64,000 nt of DNA from Pezicula radicicola (lineage: Eukaryota > Ascomycota > Leotiomycetes > Helotiales > Dermateaceae), in contig PDUO01000034.1 in the NCBI GenBank assembly GCA_003008705.1, forward strand, positions 434,001 through 498,000. The letters run 5' to 3'. Position numbers and translations under genes: made by a program. Below, one piece after another: positions 1 to 12,361 of this stretch (positions are counted from its first letter, which is position 1; every line of letters begins with the position of its first letter). The notes under the pieces were generated by a model. It searched no databases, had not been told where the DNA came from, and was given only the letters and a program-made list of their open reading frames with translations.

Positions 1-30
1 GGTCTGCGATGCGTTGGCTGACTGTTAAAG

Positions 31-2844
31 CAAACGCTCCCACCTACACTCGCTGTCTCGACATACAATGAACGAGTAAAACGGATTGGAAAGGTCAATA
101 CCGAGATTGCGGATTGGTTACAGGTACATGCTTCACCAGGCCCCGTCCTCGAACGCCATGTTTACACGTTAGCAGGAGCGGCGGAAGGTGGAAGATCTCT
201 ACGTCCAGGGCCTCAAAAAGCTTTCAAATAGACCGCTGCCAAGCGCTCAGTCGGAGTTAGGGTATATGCGCCCAATTGAATTTCTGTGAGGGGTGAAAGG
301 CTGACGAACTACAAGGATATTCAGGGAACCATGGACGAAAATCGTGTCTTCAATTGACTCCATCGCAGAATCACACAGGAGGCTCTCGGAACGAATCGAA
401 AAAGATGTCGAGCATCCTCTACGACAATTTGGTGCCAAAAATAAGGAGATGCAATCGGCGGTCCAGTATCAGCCCAATTTAGCAACCATGGCGAAGGAGT
501 TGGAAGATGCGAGAAATCATTCTGAGAAATTGAGCAAAAAGGGTGGTAAAGCCAGCGCCCAGAAAGTTGAAGCGGCAACAACGAGGCTAGAGGGAGCGAA
601 TGCGCAATGGGATACACAAGCACCTTTAATTTACGAGGCCCTGCAAGCTCTAGATGAGACTCGTCTGAATCACCTGCGAGATCTATTAACGCAACTCGAG
701 ACACACGAGGCAGACCAGGTAGAACGCAGTAGACAAACGGCCGAGCATACGTTGAACTCGATATTGGAAGTTGATACAGCCATGGAGATTACAGCTTTCG
801 TTGAAAATACCACCCAAGGAAAGCCAAAGTTGGAACGGAGACAACCGAGCAGTACGAGACAGTCGTCCACTGCGGGGAGCTCCATGGTTCCTCCACCAAC
901 TCGGGGCCGGGATGACGGGTCAAGTGAGCACTCAGGTCGGATGGATGGTGGCTCAGGTGAATTAATCCTCTCATTGTTCATGAAGTGATACCCGAGAAGC
1001 ATTTGCAGGACTTCAGCCGATCCAAGCATATGCCAATGTGAAATGTATTGTCAGAAACCATACTAATACTTAGTGATCTAGAAACTAAAAATAAACTTGG
1101 CCGACTTGGGACAATGATGAACCGAAGGCGTCAAAGTATCCATGGAGGTTTCCAGAGAGCGTCATCGCCCAATAGGTTGACTCAGAGTTTCCCAAGTTTT
1201 GGGAGAACTTCGAGTAGAGATGGAGGACGACCGAGCCCCTCCCCACGTACCTCTTCGAACAACTTGAGGGAGACGATTGGCGAACATAATAGGCTATCGT
1301 CACTGGCCGAATCTCCCACCGCACTTAGTCTTACTTCGCCCCAGCATGCTCGAGAACAATCTAACGGTACCAATGGTGCTGGATCTCTTATATCGGACGT
1401 AGTACCCGGCACTTCTCACACGGCTAACGGCACTGGAGACGTCGACGTCTCTGATGTTCAGCCACCTCCGGGCCCTCCACCATCTCACGTAAAAGCCGAA
1501 ACCGAAAGAGATTCAGACGGGTTCAATGTACCAGCAGCCATGAATGATCCAATCTCCCAAGCTCAGCTCGAGGCTGCAGAAGGGAGCGAGCAGCCTGGCT
1601 TCAAATTGGATATCAAAAACGAACCAATTCGAGAAGAAGATACTGATGCACAAGCTGCGGTATCAAATGTCACCAACGCATTGAGGAGTACAGCTTTAAC
1701 TCCTAATCGGAAAGCTGGTACAGTCCGAGGACGGAGAGATGTGCGAAACACTATATATGTACCGAACGAGCTCAGCGTTGCCAGCATCGACAGCAATATT
1801 CCACCTTCGCCTGGTTTGCCTCAAGCAAGAGTGCAGGCTCTAGCAGCATTATCTAGTCCAGAGAGAGAACAACACGCTGCACCACCACCTGCCTCTGATA
1901 CAACATCTATCCGCTCTGGACACTCCCTTGCGAACCACGTGTCGAAGCACATTGATTTACATCATCCTGGACTCTGTTCGTCGATCATCGAATCAGTGAC
2001 TGCTCGTTTCGACAATGGAGCTGTAACAGACGTCAAGATCAACGGAGAGATTGCTCTTATATATAATGCCACTGATGATGTTGAATCTTCTTCCAAGGGC
2101 AAGTCTTTTCTATTCTCTGTTTGTAACTCCTATACTGACTGCACTAAAGATATTGAAAAGATTCGCATCAACAACTTTCCTAAAATGGAAGCGATTGGCC
2201 CTAATCGTACTTTTGTTCAAAATGTCTCTCCCGAGAACCCAGACGAGTTCAATGTTGATCTTTCACATGTGTCAAAATCCGCGGTGGCGTTCACGTACAA
2301 GAGACATATGGACGAGGAGACCTCCAAGAAAGCCTTGTTACTTCTTCTGAGACCGGCTTGGAAGCCTCAAGGGGATAAACTAGCTTTGGCTCTTTCCTAT
2401 TGTCTAAATCCGGAATCTGGATTGACTTCGGCAAAATTTAATAATCTTGTCTTGGTAGGGTCATACCAAGGCGCCAGGGCCTCTGGCTGCAAGACCAAGC
2501 CTACTGGCACACACATCAGCCAACAATCCATAGTCTACTGGCGTCTGGGAGATGTGACTCTAACGACTACGCCACAGAAGGTCATCGCCATGTTCTTGGG
2601 CACTGAAGGCAATGTGCCGACACCAGGCCACGCGGAGGCAAGATGGGAGCTTCTTGAGTGGAGTGGAAACGCATTATCAATATCACGGTTGGCCCCCGGA
2701 AAGGGCAAGGAAAAGGAAATAGAGGACGTAGACCCGTTTGCTGACGAATCGGTTGCTAGTCCCATGGCTACCTCGACGCCAGGTAACTGGGTTGAGATTG
2801 ATGGAGCTGCGAAGTTGGTCTCTGGAAAGTACGAGGCATTTTAG
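31..2844 (+). CDS. SYP1: Syp1/FCHo-type F-BAR and mu-homology endocytic adaptor, 5' partial
   Basis: Muniscin-family adaptor that marks early sites of clathrin-mediated endocytosis at the plasma membrane. Exons read as 31-123, 176-261, 316-956 and 1082-2844, with canonical GT-AG introns and continuous phase. About 860 residues are visible and the start lies upstream of the window. The first three exons encode the helical F-BAR domain (ERVKRIGKVNTEIADWLQ, then ERRKVEDLYVQGLKKL). A long Ser/Pro-rich linker follows, including RLGTMMNRRRQSIHGGF. From about 1930 the C-terminal mu-homology domain begins (SSIIESVTARFDNGAVTDVK) and runs to the stop at 2844. The linker is presumably the flexible binding and phosphorylation region, as in other muniscins. 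The domain order F-BAR, linker, muHD is diagnostic, so the call is firm. Only the missing N-terminus is uncertain. Confidence 0.9.
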
Positions 2845-3746
2845 GCTGTTTGATGCTGGATATAGGATTACCCAAACATTTTTGGACGTTATGTTGCTGG
2901 TGGAGCGTATGATCAGGTAGATCACTTTATTTTGTACAGTCAGAGCGCGCACCATTTTATGTATGCATTTTTTTTTCTGTCTGTGGAGGCTTCTACTTTT
3001 AGTATGATAGCCACGAAGACCACGCCTGTATATGAGCTGTCGTTCTAATGGCCCATTGGCGCATTGGTAGATTGAATACACTGCGCTTCACTGGGGAAAC
3101 CCAAAGTGCGTAACGGTAAATATGTTAGCCTTATCGTGGCACACGGGTCTTCGACGTCTCACGAAGTCGTGCATCTTCAACCATTATTTAGTCTACATTA
3201 TCATATTCATGAGAACATAGCATTCAAATAGAGACTGCAATATAATGATTTGAAATATGACGCATAACCGGTGTGAGCATGCAAGATATGCCGGCAATGA
3301 CTTCAATCTAGGACCATTCGACAAGTAGTGTAATAAGGAGTTTCACGCGCTGACTCTTCTTAAAGATATTGAGGACGTCTCTGGTCGACACCCTAATTTT
3401 TTCTACATGGGTGTATCGATGTGTTGGGGTCGTAGGTAACTATGCGTAAAGCACCTGTTCGATTGAAGGCTCTCTACAACACAATAACACCGCTACCTTG
3501 TAGATCCAATAGGTCCCATAAGTATTAATAGTGCTCGCAAGTAGATTCAGAGATTAATGTAGCTCAAGTGAGGCTCCTTGAGCGGGGCTCTTTTCTCCGT
3601 CATGCAGTGAGACTTTTGTCATCAAGGGTGGGATTTGCTATCTCTTGTCCAATTCAACTTTTCTTATCTCTTACAGTACAGTACGATATTTCGTCCCAGA
3701 AAATCTACCCAGGTAAACATTGTTTTCAGATTTGTCAAATACCAAA
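2845..3746. other. Intergenic region between SYP1 and the dipeptidase
   Basis: About 900 bases holding the 3' flank of SYP1 and the upstream region of the dipeptidase gene. I see no convincing coding frame or RNA gene. The last 60 bases before the ATG are pyrimidine-rich, as is usual for fungal 5' leaders. Confidence 0.5.
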
Positions 3747-5222
3747 ATGGCTAAAAGAAAATCAACACTCACCCCATCTACAGCACCGGATCCTCCGGCT
3801 CTTACAAAGAAGTCCCAACGCTCACCACCAGTGCCATCACAAGATCAACATCGCTCAACCTCAACCTGGACATTCTACCTCCCACCAATCCTCCTCCTCA
3901 TAACCCTCTTCGCCATCTACGTAAAATGGCTAGACATCTTCTCCATCTCCCTCTCCCTAACAAGCAAAAGCCAAAGCAACCACAACCATTTCATATCCAA
4001 AACAAATTATGCAGAACGAACCAAACAGGTTCTAAAATCTACACCTCTAATCGATGGACATAATGATCTCCCATATCTCCTACGAATCGAACGCGAGAAT
4101 AAGATTTATGATGCTAAGGTTACCGATGGTTTGAAAGGGGGATTACTTTCTCATACTGATATACCACGTATGAGGAAGGGAATGATGGGTGGACAATTTT
4201 GGAGTGTTTATGTTGATTGTCCTATCTCTTCTTCTTCAACATCATCTTCAACAACAACAAAAGAGGAAGAAATCGACAAACCAACATGGGCAGTAAGAGA
4301 TACACTAGAACAAATCGACGTAACAAAACGTCTCATCACATCATTCCCAGAAACCTTTGAATTCTGCGATACAGCATCGTGTATCAGACGCGTATTCAAG
4401 CAAGGGAAAATAGCTTCTATGATTGGGATAGAAGGCGGTCATCAAGTGGGGAATTCATTAGCCAATATTAGACAGATGTATGAGCTTGGAGCTCGATATA
4501 TCACGACGACTCATAACTGTGATAATGCGTTTGGGACAGCGGCTTCTAGTGTTGCGGCTGGAGCGACGGATTTGGGATTGACCGAGGGCTTTGGGAGGGA
4601 ATTTGTAGGGGAGATGAATCGATTGGGTATGTTGATTGATATGAGCCATATATCACATCAGACAATGCATGATATTTTGGAGGTTACAAAAGCACCGGTT
4701 ATCTTCAGTCATTCATCTAGTTATGAGATGCATCCGCATCTTCGTAATGCTCCGGATGATGTATTACGTCTCCTGGTTCAAAATAGAGGGATAATAATGG
4801 TTACTTTCGTACCTTTATTCCTCGTTTCAGATCCCTCGAAAGCTACAATTCACGATGTTGTAAATCATATCTTACATATTGTGAAAGTGACGGGAGGTTG
4901 GGATCATATAGGTCTTGGATCAGATTTCGATGGTTTACCAAGTGTTCCGAAGGGCTTAGAAGATGTTTCTATGTATCCGAAACTTATGGAGCTTTTGATG
5001 GAAATGGGAGGTGCTACGGATGAGGAGATTGGGAAGTTGGCTGGCGAGAACCTGATTCGGGTTTGGAGTGAGGTTGAGGCTGTTAGTAGGAGTTTGGGAA
5101 AGGAGAGGCCGAGTGAGGTTACTTGGGAGGGGAGGAGATGGGAGAGGTCGTTTTGTGGGCTGCCGTTTATGTTTGACGATAGTAATGGGACGAGAATTAA
5201 AGGGGAGGGTGGATGTCCTTAG
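3747..5222 (+). CDS. Membrane dipeptidase (renal dipeptidase family, M19), membrane anchored
   Basis: Zinc metallopeptidase that hydrolyses dipeptides. It is a single exon of 491 residues. Start chosen at 3747 (ACCAAAATGG context). An in-frame ATG at 3720 would add nine residues. Residues about 41-60 form one hydrophobic segment (WTFYLPPILLLITLFAIYVK) after a basic N-terminus, so a type II signal anchor is inferred. The M19 zinc site is complete: HND near residue 105, the Glu of GIEGGHQ, the His of DMSHIS and the His of IFSHSSS, followed by GLGSDFDG. The family usually spans 400-450 residues, and the excess is the N-terminal anchor. The Ser/Thr-rich loop near 4225-4260 (SSSSTSSSTTTK) looks like a lineage-specific insertion. 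No introns are needed. Substrate preference cannot be read from sequence. Confidence 0.9.
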   Translation: MAKRKSTLTPSTAPDPPALTKKSQRSPPVPSQDQHRSTSTWTFYLPPILLLITLFAIYVKWLDIFSISLSLTSKSQSNHNHFISKTNYAERTKQVLKSTPLIDGHNDLPYLLRIERENKIYDAKVTDGLKGGLLSHTDIPRMRKGMMGGQFWSVYVDCPISSSSTSSSTTTKEEEIDKPTWAVRDTLEQIDVTKRLITSFPETFEFCDTASCIRRVFKQGKIASMIGIEGGHQVGNSLANIRQMYELGARYITTTHNCDNAFGTAASSVAAGATDLGLTEGFGREFVGEMNRLGMLIDMSHISHQTMHDILEVTKAPVIFSHSSSYEMHPHLRNAPDDVLRLLVQNRGIIMVTFVPLFLVSDPSKATIHDVVNHILHIVKVTGGWDHIGLGSDFDGLPSVPKGLEDVSMYPKLMELLMEMGGATDEEIGKLAGENLIRVWSEVEAVSRSLGKERPSEVTWEGRRWERSFCGLPFMFDDSNGTRIKGEGGCP

Positions 5223-5741
5223 ATCGGCTTTGGGTTTTGGGTTTGGAAATTGGGGTTGAGCGGAGTTTTGTTGTTGTTGTGTAAATCGGATAATGAATGC
5301 AACAGTCTGGCACTCTAACCCCTATTCTTATCAGAGATTCGTTACAATTCTCCTTGGTTATGACTGTAGGAAGGCGGAGAGAATTTATTCTCTATTAGAG
5401 TTTTATACAACAGCCAATTCAGATGTAAGTAAAAACAAGAGCAAATGTTAGGTGATAAAACCTAGCTTGTAGAATAATCATAGCATTAAAGTGATAGCAA
5501 AGCAAAATAAGGCATAAAGCCAATGGAATCGATCTCATAAAGTCATAGATTAGACGAAGAATAAGTGAAGTGGATCATGTCATGACAACACTAGCAGAAC
5601 ATATAATTTCATTTGAGATCTACACAGGAACCCAAGTCCCGACGCCACTGATCCAACCAATCCAACTCCAAAGTTCGTCCAGAACCTTTCCAGTCATCAA
5701 ATATTCATTGCTTCATTCACATTATCCACCAACTTGCAACC
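5223..5741. other. Convergent intergenic region
   Basis: About 520 bases between the ends of two convergent genes, the dipeptidase and BIR1. It presumably contains both 3' UTRs. I see no coding frame of interest. Confidence 0.5.
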
Positions 5742-8617
5742 CTATTCAGTTAAAACACCCTCTAAAGCCTTCATCGCTCGCCCACCCTCCCTTTCAAACA
5801 CGGTAACCATCCTCTCACACTCATTACGGAATTTTTCCTCGGCCGAGCTAGCGTTATGTTGGATCCATTCCTCCACTGTCATTCTCTTCTCGGGACTTGT
5901 CAGGTTGCCGGTCTTGGCATTCTCTAATGCCTCGTCTAACAAGCCTGCTCCTCTTCTCGGTGCGTTCTCATCATCTGGCGATTTCAAGAATACAAGATCC
6001 AGGTCCACAGCCGTCCAGGGATGCTCGCTCTGAAGCCCAGCAATTACATTTCGTTTTGATGGCGAAATCTGAGGGGTGCTCGTTGTTAGAGCCACATGAG
6101 TTAAATGTCCAGGTGTTGCAAATGCTGTCTTCTTCACAGTGTCAGAGGGCTTTGAAGGTTTTGAAGACGGAGGTTGGTTCTCTGCATCAGAGGATTGAGA
6201 CGGTGTTGGTGTTGCTTCGTGTGGTGGAGGTGTCGGTGACGGGGCTCTAGGGGTTTGAACCTTGACTGCCTTCTTAGGCGGAAGGATTGGAGTGCGAGTC
6301 CTTATGGGAGAAGGACTTGGCGCCATTGTAATGGTTTCCTGCGCTTCTGGTATTGGGCCGGGCTCTGCTTTGCCTGTCCGTGTCCGGTTCTTAGCTGCCT
6401 TTGGCGTTGGAGCTGGTACTTGCCCAAGGGCTTCTGACATTGTTGATGTTTCCTCTACTTCCACAGCTTCATCAACATGGATACCCTCTTCTTCCGCTTC
6501 TTGCACTTCTTCCGAGGGTTTGGCTGAAGATTCAATCTTGTCTTGAGCGTGTGTGACTACAGGCTCCTTGCGGACAATCTCCTCGATGTTTCTGCTCGCT
6601 CCTTTCTTTCCTTTCTTGCCCTTCTTCAACGTGCTTCCACGGCGAGCTTTGCTGCCGCCCCTTACAACAGTTGATTGACTGACTACGCTGGCATCTGTTT
6701 CATTCCCGGAATCAGACTTCATGACAGTATCAATGTCGTGAGAATCATGGCCCAATGATAAGTTGCTTTCGATTACGTCTAAACTTATTTCGGAGGCATT
6801 TGTCCCTCTCAGCACAGGTTTTCGTGAGGTTTGACGAGGGCCTTTCGGTAGAGTCACAGGTGATGACTGCTGAACGGATATGCTTTGCTCCAATTCCCCC
6901 ACCACTTGCTGCAATGCTTCCTCTTCCTCTTCTGCTGCTTTTTTGGCAGCAGCTTCGGCTTCCGCAGCCTTCTTCGCAGCAGCTTGTTGTTTCGCGGATG
7001 GCTTTCGTGGTTGTTTACCCTTCGCTCCTTTAGCTTTTGGGAGTGGTGGTAAAGGTCTAAATTCGACCTCCATCGCCTCCAGTTCGGCCTCGATTGCGGC
7101 CTCATCAATGTCTATTGCCCCTATGCCAAATACTGGGTGGTCTGATTTCGTGATTTTGCTAGATCTAGTTTCTTTTCGGCTAGGTGCTCCTGAGGCTTCC
7201 TGCCCCTCGTCATCCGTTACGGGCCCCTCAAGATCCTCGAGTAGCTTTTGTTCAATTTCGGCGTCATCAGGCATTTCTGACTGCACTGTTGAAGCCACTG
7301 ACATTGTGGAAGCCTTTCGTGATGATTTTCTTACTGATCCACGACCTCTCTTGGGCATAGCCTTGGGACGTTTCGTGCCTAGGGTTGTGTCTGCCTCAGT
7401 GACGCTATCCTCCAGTATTGAGTTCTCAGCTATACTCCCTCTCGCGCGAGTATTTCGTCTCTTTGGCATTGATTCTGAGGCCGGAGCATCGTCCACCTCC
7501 ACACTCTTTCTCTTCTTTCCGCGGTTGGCTTTCGGGGGGGTGTTCACTTTCACTTCAAATTCGTCATCCTCAGGCTCCGCTTCAGGTTCCGGCATGACCT
7601 CTACAGTGTCCTTTTTCGCTTTCCTCCCCTTTGCGGCTGGTGCTTTCTTTGCCTTGACACCTTTCCTCCCCTTTGAGGTAGCAGTGGTGGCTGTAGTAAG
7701 AATGCTGTCTCCTTCCCCTGCGGTCTGGTCCATGAACGATGGTGCTTCGGAAGCCATGGTGAGGTTTGATTGCGTTGAGAGTCTGGAGGCCTTGGAGGCT
7801 CTACCCTTCTTGGCCTTTGTGTTCGTCGCTACAGGGGCCGGCTGGGCGTTGTTTATGAGAAAAAAGAAGGTGCAGTCTGGAGACCGGGCTATGTGCTCAT
7901 CCCTTTTTAAGTTAGCGATTGAATGGGGAAAGGACGGGCGAAAGAGTTTACAATGGTTTGTCTGAATTGTCCCACCCGTCCAAAGCCAAGCCACAGTAGG
8001 TGCATGTAGCCATATCGTCAGATTCGAGAGTAGGGGTATATTTCCAGCCAGCATCTACCAGCTGTAAAACGCGTTAGATACGTCTCAAAACATCCCCCAT
8101 GCATAGCATACCTGCTTGGTCTTGCACTTCCAGCCCTTCTTATGCTCATGTGGCCATTTATCTGCAAACGTTGCGGCTCGCGCCTCGACCATCTTCGAAC
8201 TCGCAGGATTCTCTTCACTTAATACGCCATCTTGTACCTCGATCGCCGCGACAATTGCCCATCCGCAGTCCGGCGAATGCTTCACATGCTCTACAACTGG
8301 ATCATCGTCCTTCTCCCAGCCGTCGATAGATTTGTGGCACAGAAAGCATGTAGTATTGTCTGGGTTATCTTGTGTTGGATAGTAAAAGAATCCTGCTTTC
8401 GCGAGCTTTGCGCATGGTCAACACAACATTCTACATAGCGCAAACACTGGATCCATACCTCTTCTCCAGACAAGAACTTGTGAGGCCATTTCAACGACTT
8501 GGAACCCTTGGTACTCGCAGTGGACGTCCTCCTATTCGAAAGCTTCTGGGTCTTCTTAAATGATGCGATTCGCTCCTCAACGGTAAAGTATTGATCGGCC
8601 ACATTGATGGCATTCAT
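5742..8617 (-). CDS. BIR1: BIR-domain protein, survivin/Bir1 homologue
   Basis: Inhibitor-of-apoptosis-type protein acting in the chromosomal passenger complex with Aurora kinase and INCENP at centromeres. Exons on the minus strand: 8617-8459, 8405-8112, 8061-7952 and 7902-5742, with introns of about 45-53 bp, giving about 907 residues. BIR 1 opens with FTVEERIASFKKTQKL and carries the zinc motif TCFLC, then H and C in EHVKHSPDCGW. BIR 2 carries ATCTYCGLALDGW and DEHIARSPDC. The intron at 7951-7903 splits BIR 2 within KPL/DEH, and removing it restores the expected zinc-binding spacing. The rest is a long low-complexity tail rich in Lys, Ser, Pro and acidic residues, ending in a helical segment (EWIQHNASSAEEKFRNECER). 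Long tails are typical of fungal Bir1. Two BIR domains followed by a long tail fit yeast Bir1/Pbh1 well. Confidence 0.9.
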
Positions 8618-9789
8618 CTTTTCAGGCTGGTCCTAATCGACTGAGTATGCCAGGCTGTGTTTCATACGTGTATATAGAAGTTGACCCAATGTGTTGTTTT
8701 GATGTTCTAACGCGTCGCTAGGGGCTCGCGCTTTCGTGATTGGTGATAATTCGATTTCGTGATATGCAAATTGTGCAGCTACTTTCGTACAAGCGTAATT
8801 GATGATATGCACAGAATGAGTAATATCCGAAGCCCTGCGCAATGGGTGATGCAATCGTGGAGTTGGCGGGTGTCTGGTGTTTGGTGCGCAAAGAGCCCTC
8901 TGCGATCCAGCGGTATTCGATTGTTTACATCGTCACATGATTGATCTTCCCGGCGGCGTAGGTAGGTTATCCCTGCGAATTCTAAGCATAAGCATACCTA
9001 AGATCATTGAAGGTTGAAACTTAATTTCCATCCTTCAAGAGTTTATATACCTCTATCTCTACTTGTTAGGCTAGGTAGTAATGATGAAGCAGTCTTTAAA
9101 GGAACTCCACACGCACGACATTCCAACCCTTTTTGGTAGAGGGAGTGAATTTCGAGAGCTGTGACCAACATGACATCCACAGCTTGGCCTCTTGGCCACG
9201 CTCAACTCAACACCACACTCTATTTATTCCTCACCAGGCGGATAAGCCAAGAGTAATAAATCGGTGAGCTTCAATTAGAATTTTTAAATTCACGGTCGCC
9301 ACGCTTGAAGTACAACCACAGCGCTTATGCTAATAAGCTGAGGACGTTTTAGACCTGGCGTTACTAAGTACTGCGTTTAAAATTGCGGTTGGAAATGTTC
9401 TCTTTTGAGCCTCGTTCGACTACCGACATACAATCAAGGTACTTTCATCTTTTCTCTTCCCCATAATAGCACACCTCAATTTGACTTCTGCAATCATCTC
9501 ATCATTCTCTGTCTCACAACTGGTAGTCTCACCAAATGAAGCCGCTACCAATTACTGTGATATTGTCAAGTGCAAATTCCAACATATGTAGCATCCTTGC
9601 CACTGTGACTGCAGTCTGCAGCAAGAAGCGAGGACTGCCGAGTACAACAAGTTCAATACCAACATCTCGGCATTTCATTTCCGAAGGCACTCGAGAGAAG
9701 AAAAAAACAAATAACATACGACTGGATGCCAACATATCCCAAGTCCCATTCAGCGTTTCCCCAAGAAATTCTAGTAATCCTTTTCCTTC
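8618..9789. other. Divergent promoter region, BIR1 / MFS transporter
   Basis: About 1.2 kb between two divergently transcribed genes. It must hold both promoters. A 98-codon open frame (9536-9832) overlaps the MFS start in another frame and could act as an upstream ORF, but its composition gives no support for a protein. Nothing else is evident. Confidence 0.4.
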
Positions 9790-11631
9790 ATGGACGCCAT
9801 GGAGAAAAGCCGAGAAGATGGCTCGGCTGTGATCATCACATCCAAGGACTCCAAGCTCTTATTAACTGAGCAGCCTCAACAAGATGATGCTGATCCAGCG
9901 CCTCCTCCCATACCGTATTCAACCTTCACTAAAGCACAGAAGCGGCTCATTGTCTTTTTGGTCGCATTTGCTGGCATGTTCTCTCCGCTTAGTAGCTTCA
10001 TCTACTACCCAGCAATCACCTCGCTTTCTAAAGATCTTCATGTCTCGATCGAGTTGATCAATCTTACAATCACATCATATATGATTGTGTCTGGAATTGC
10101 TCCCGCAGTCATTGGCGACTTAGCAGACATGACTGGACGTCGCTGGGTGTATATTCTAACCTTGGCTATCTACTGTGCAGCTGATGTGGGATTGGCCTTG
10201 CAGCGGAGTTGGCCAGCTTTATTAGTTCTGAGGATGGTACAGAGTGTTGGTAGCTCAGGTCTGTAGATTTTTTTTGACGTGATTGGGAATGCCTTGCTAA
10301 TCTAGCAAATAGCTACCATTTCTATTGCGTATGGTGTAATGGCAGATATTGCAACCCCAGCTGAGCGTGGTTCTTTTGTTGGAGCAGTTCTTTGTGGGTC
10401 AGTTAATCCTATGCTTCATAGTTGCTGTGGTGAAATTTATTGACACCCTCCCGCAGTCCGAATGTTGCCCCTAGTTTAGGCCCAGTCCTGGGAGGCGCTC
10501 TCTCACAACATGCAGGATGGTGGTGGATATTCTGGCTCCTGGCCCTGCTCTCTGGCCTCTGCCTCCTACTAATCGTATTCTTCCTCCCGGAAACATCTCG
10601 TCTCATTGTCGGGAATGGAAGTATTGCAACGGCATTTTATCATCAGACTGCCTTGTCACTCTTACGGCGGACGCACTCGGATGCTCAAAGTAAGAGTGAT
10701 GCAGAAAGCCTCCCAAAACGCAAATTCCACATTCCGAATCCAATCACTTGTCTAAAATTGTTGTTTCATAGAAGCACAGCGCTCATTGTCTTAGTTAATG
10801 GCATTTTCTACATGACATATGGTTGTATCCAAGCCTCGATGTCCTCGCTGTTCATTCAACTCTACGGATTCAACCAGCTTGAAGCGGGGCTTATCTACCT
10901 CCCTTTCGGGGCTGGATGTGCTCTTGCATCTTTCCTCTCCGGTATTGTCCCCTTCATCATCCATACACATCTACTACTCTTACAAATTGCTCATCTGACA
11001 ATCTCCAGGCCGTATCATGAACTGGGACTACCGTCGCACAGCTAAAGACTATGATTTCGTCATTGACAAAGTTGCAGGAGACGACATATCATGTTTTCCA
11101 ATTGAGAGAGCCAGATATAGAAGTATCTGGTATCCAGTCATTATCAGCAGTATATGTATTGTGGGATACGGCTGGGCGCTCCACACCCGTACGGTAAGTC
11201 AAGTTTTCCTTGTACCTTACACAACTTAAATGTGGTAATTATGTGAAGTCTGTTGCGGTGCCCTTAATCTTGCAATTCTTAATTGGGGCAATGATCTCGG
11301 TGGTGTTTAATGTAAGTCCAAATTCTCTACCCAAACTCACAGTTGAGTTGTTGACTGAAGTTAGATGTGCGGCACTCTACTTGTTGACCTCCATCCTACA
11401 TATCCTGCCAGTGCGCAGGCCGCTCTCAACATCGTGCGATGCAGTCTCTCAGCCGGTGGCTTGGCTTTACTTCAGGTTGTGATTGATGGCGTCGGCGTGG
11501 GATGGTGCTTCACTATCTTTGCAGGGCTCTGCATCAGCATGTTGCTCCCAATTTGGACCGTTCACAGATATGGGATGATGTGGAGAAAGGCTAAGGTTGT
11601 CACAAGACAAGATGCAAATGCATTCTCATAG
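9790..11631 (+). CDS. Major facilitator superfamily transporter, DHA1 drug:H+ antiporter type
   Basis: Plasma-membrane proton antiporter of the 12-helix multidrug class. Six exons: 9790-10258, 10313-10397, 10457-10941, 11009-11193, 11249-11311 and 11365-11631. Together they give 517 residues in one frame. The cytosolic N-terminus is followed by the first helix (LIVFLVAFAGMFSPLSSFIY), then MFS motif A as GDLADMTGRRWVY, and the antiporter motif C as LGPVLGGALSQHAGWWW. The central loop (RRTHSDAQSKSDAES to KRKFHIPNPITCLKLLF) separates the two halves. The closest well-known types are the fungal QDR/FLR-like transporters. The substrate is unknown. All splice sites are canonical and no inactivating change is seen. 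Confidence 0.87.
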
Positions 11632-12361
11632 ATGATCACATTAGGCTATCAATGTTCACTAGACGATGTGTTCCTGCTTTTATGTTTTAATCATTAATAT
11701 TAATAAGATTCTTTCGAATGAAAGTAGAAAACTTTCATTTCTGAGTGCAATAATCTACATAAAGGAGCCTCCTATTGTAATACCACGTGCATAGGTCAGT
11801 TAACCTGAAAGCTAAGCCTCTTAAATAACCTTATATCAAGGCCGAACTAAAGTTTAAAGAGCTTCGGGAGCTTAGAGACTAGATAGGCGTCTACGGTCTC
11901 TTTTTTTAAAGTATTAAAATCGATCCATTCGACCAAAATTCACCTATGCGAAGGCAGGCCGGGCTGTATAGGGGGGAAGGTTCATGTGCAGGCCAATAGG
12001 CGAGGGCTCCCGGCTTCTCGCGATAGCTTAATCTACCTATTGTATTATATGATTTGAGAGCGAGCCTCTAGCTTTCTGATTATTACACTGTTCGTGAATA
12101 GCGAATAGGCCCCGTATGAATAATTTTTTTTGGCACTGTTTGTATATAATTTGACACTATTTCAAGCAACCACCAAATCACCATAAGGTAGTCACCAGGC
12201 GGGATCAAAGCACTGTAATTCGCTGTTGTGCCGATTTACTGCAGAACAACCCCGCCATCCATCTCATGCTCACTCATACATGTTCCACAAACTATAATCA
12301 TAACTCATAGCAATATTACTGCTCCCCTAGGGAACCAAGAATACGACTTGGGGCCTTGAAG
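11632..12361. other. AT-rich intergenic region before the NLR gene
   Basis: About 730 bases with AT-rich tracts and TTTTTTT runs and no sustained coding frame. The stretch 11780-11930 has the low-complexity, stop-rich look of decayed repeat DNA. This is an impression only. The last 100 bases should hold the NLR promoter. Confidence 0.35.

Noticed and set aside
3040..3115. tRNA-like stretch with paired-looking segments
   Set aside because: No consistent cloverleaf or A/B box promoter pattern could be formed.
6880..7965. 361-codon plus-strand frame across BIR1
   Set aside because: Antisense shadow of the low-complexity BIR1 tail. Ser/Ala/Phe-rich composition mirrors the Lys/Glu/Ala-rich codons of the real gene.
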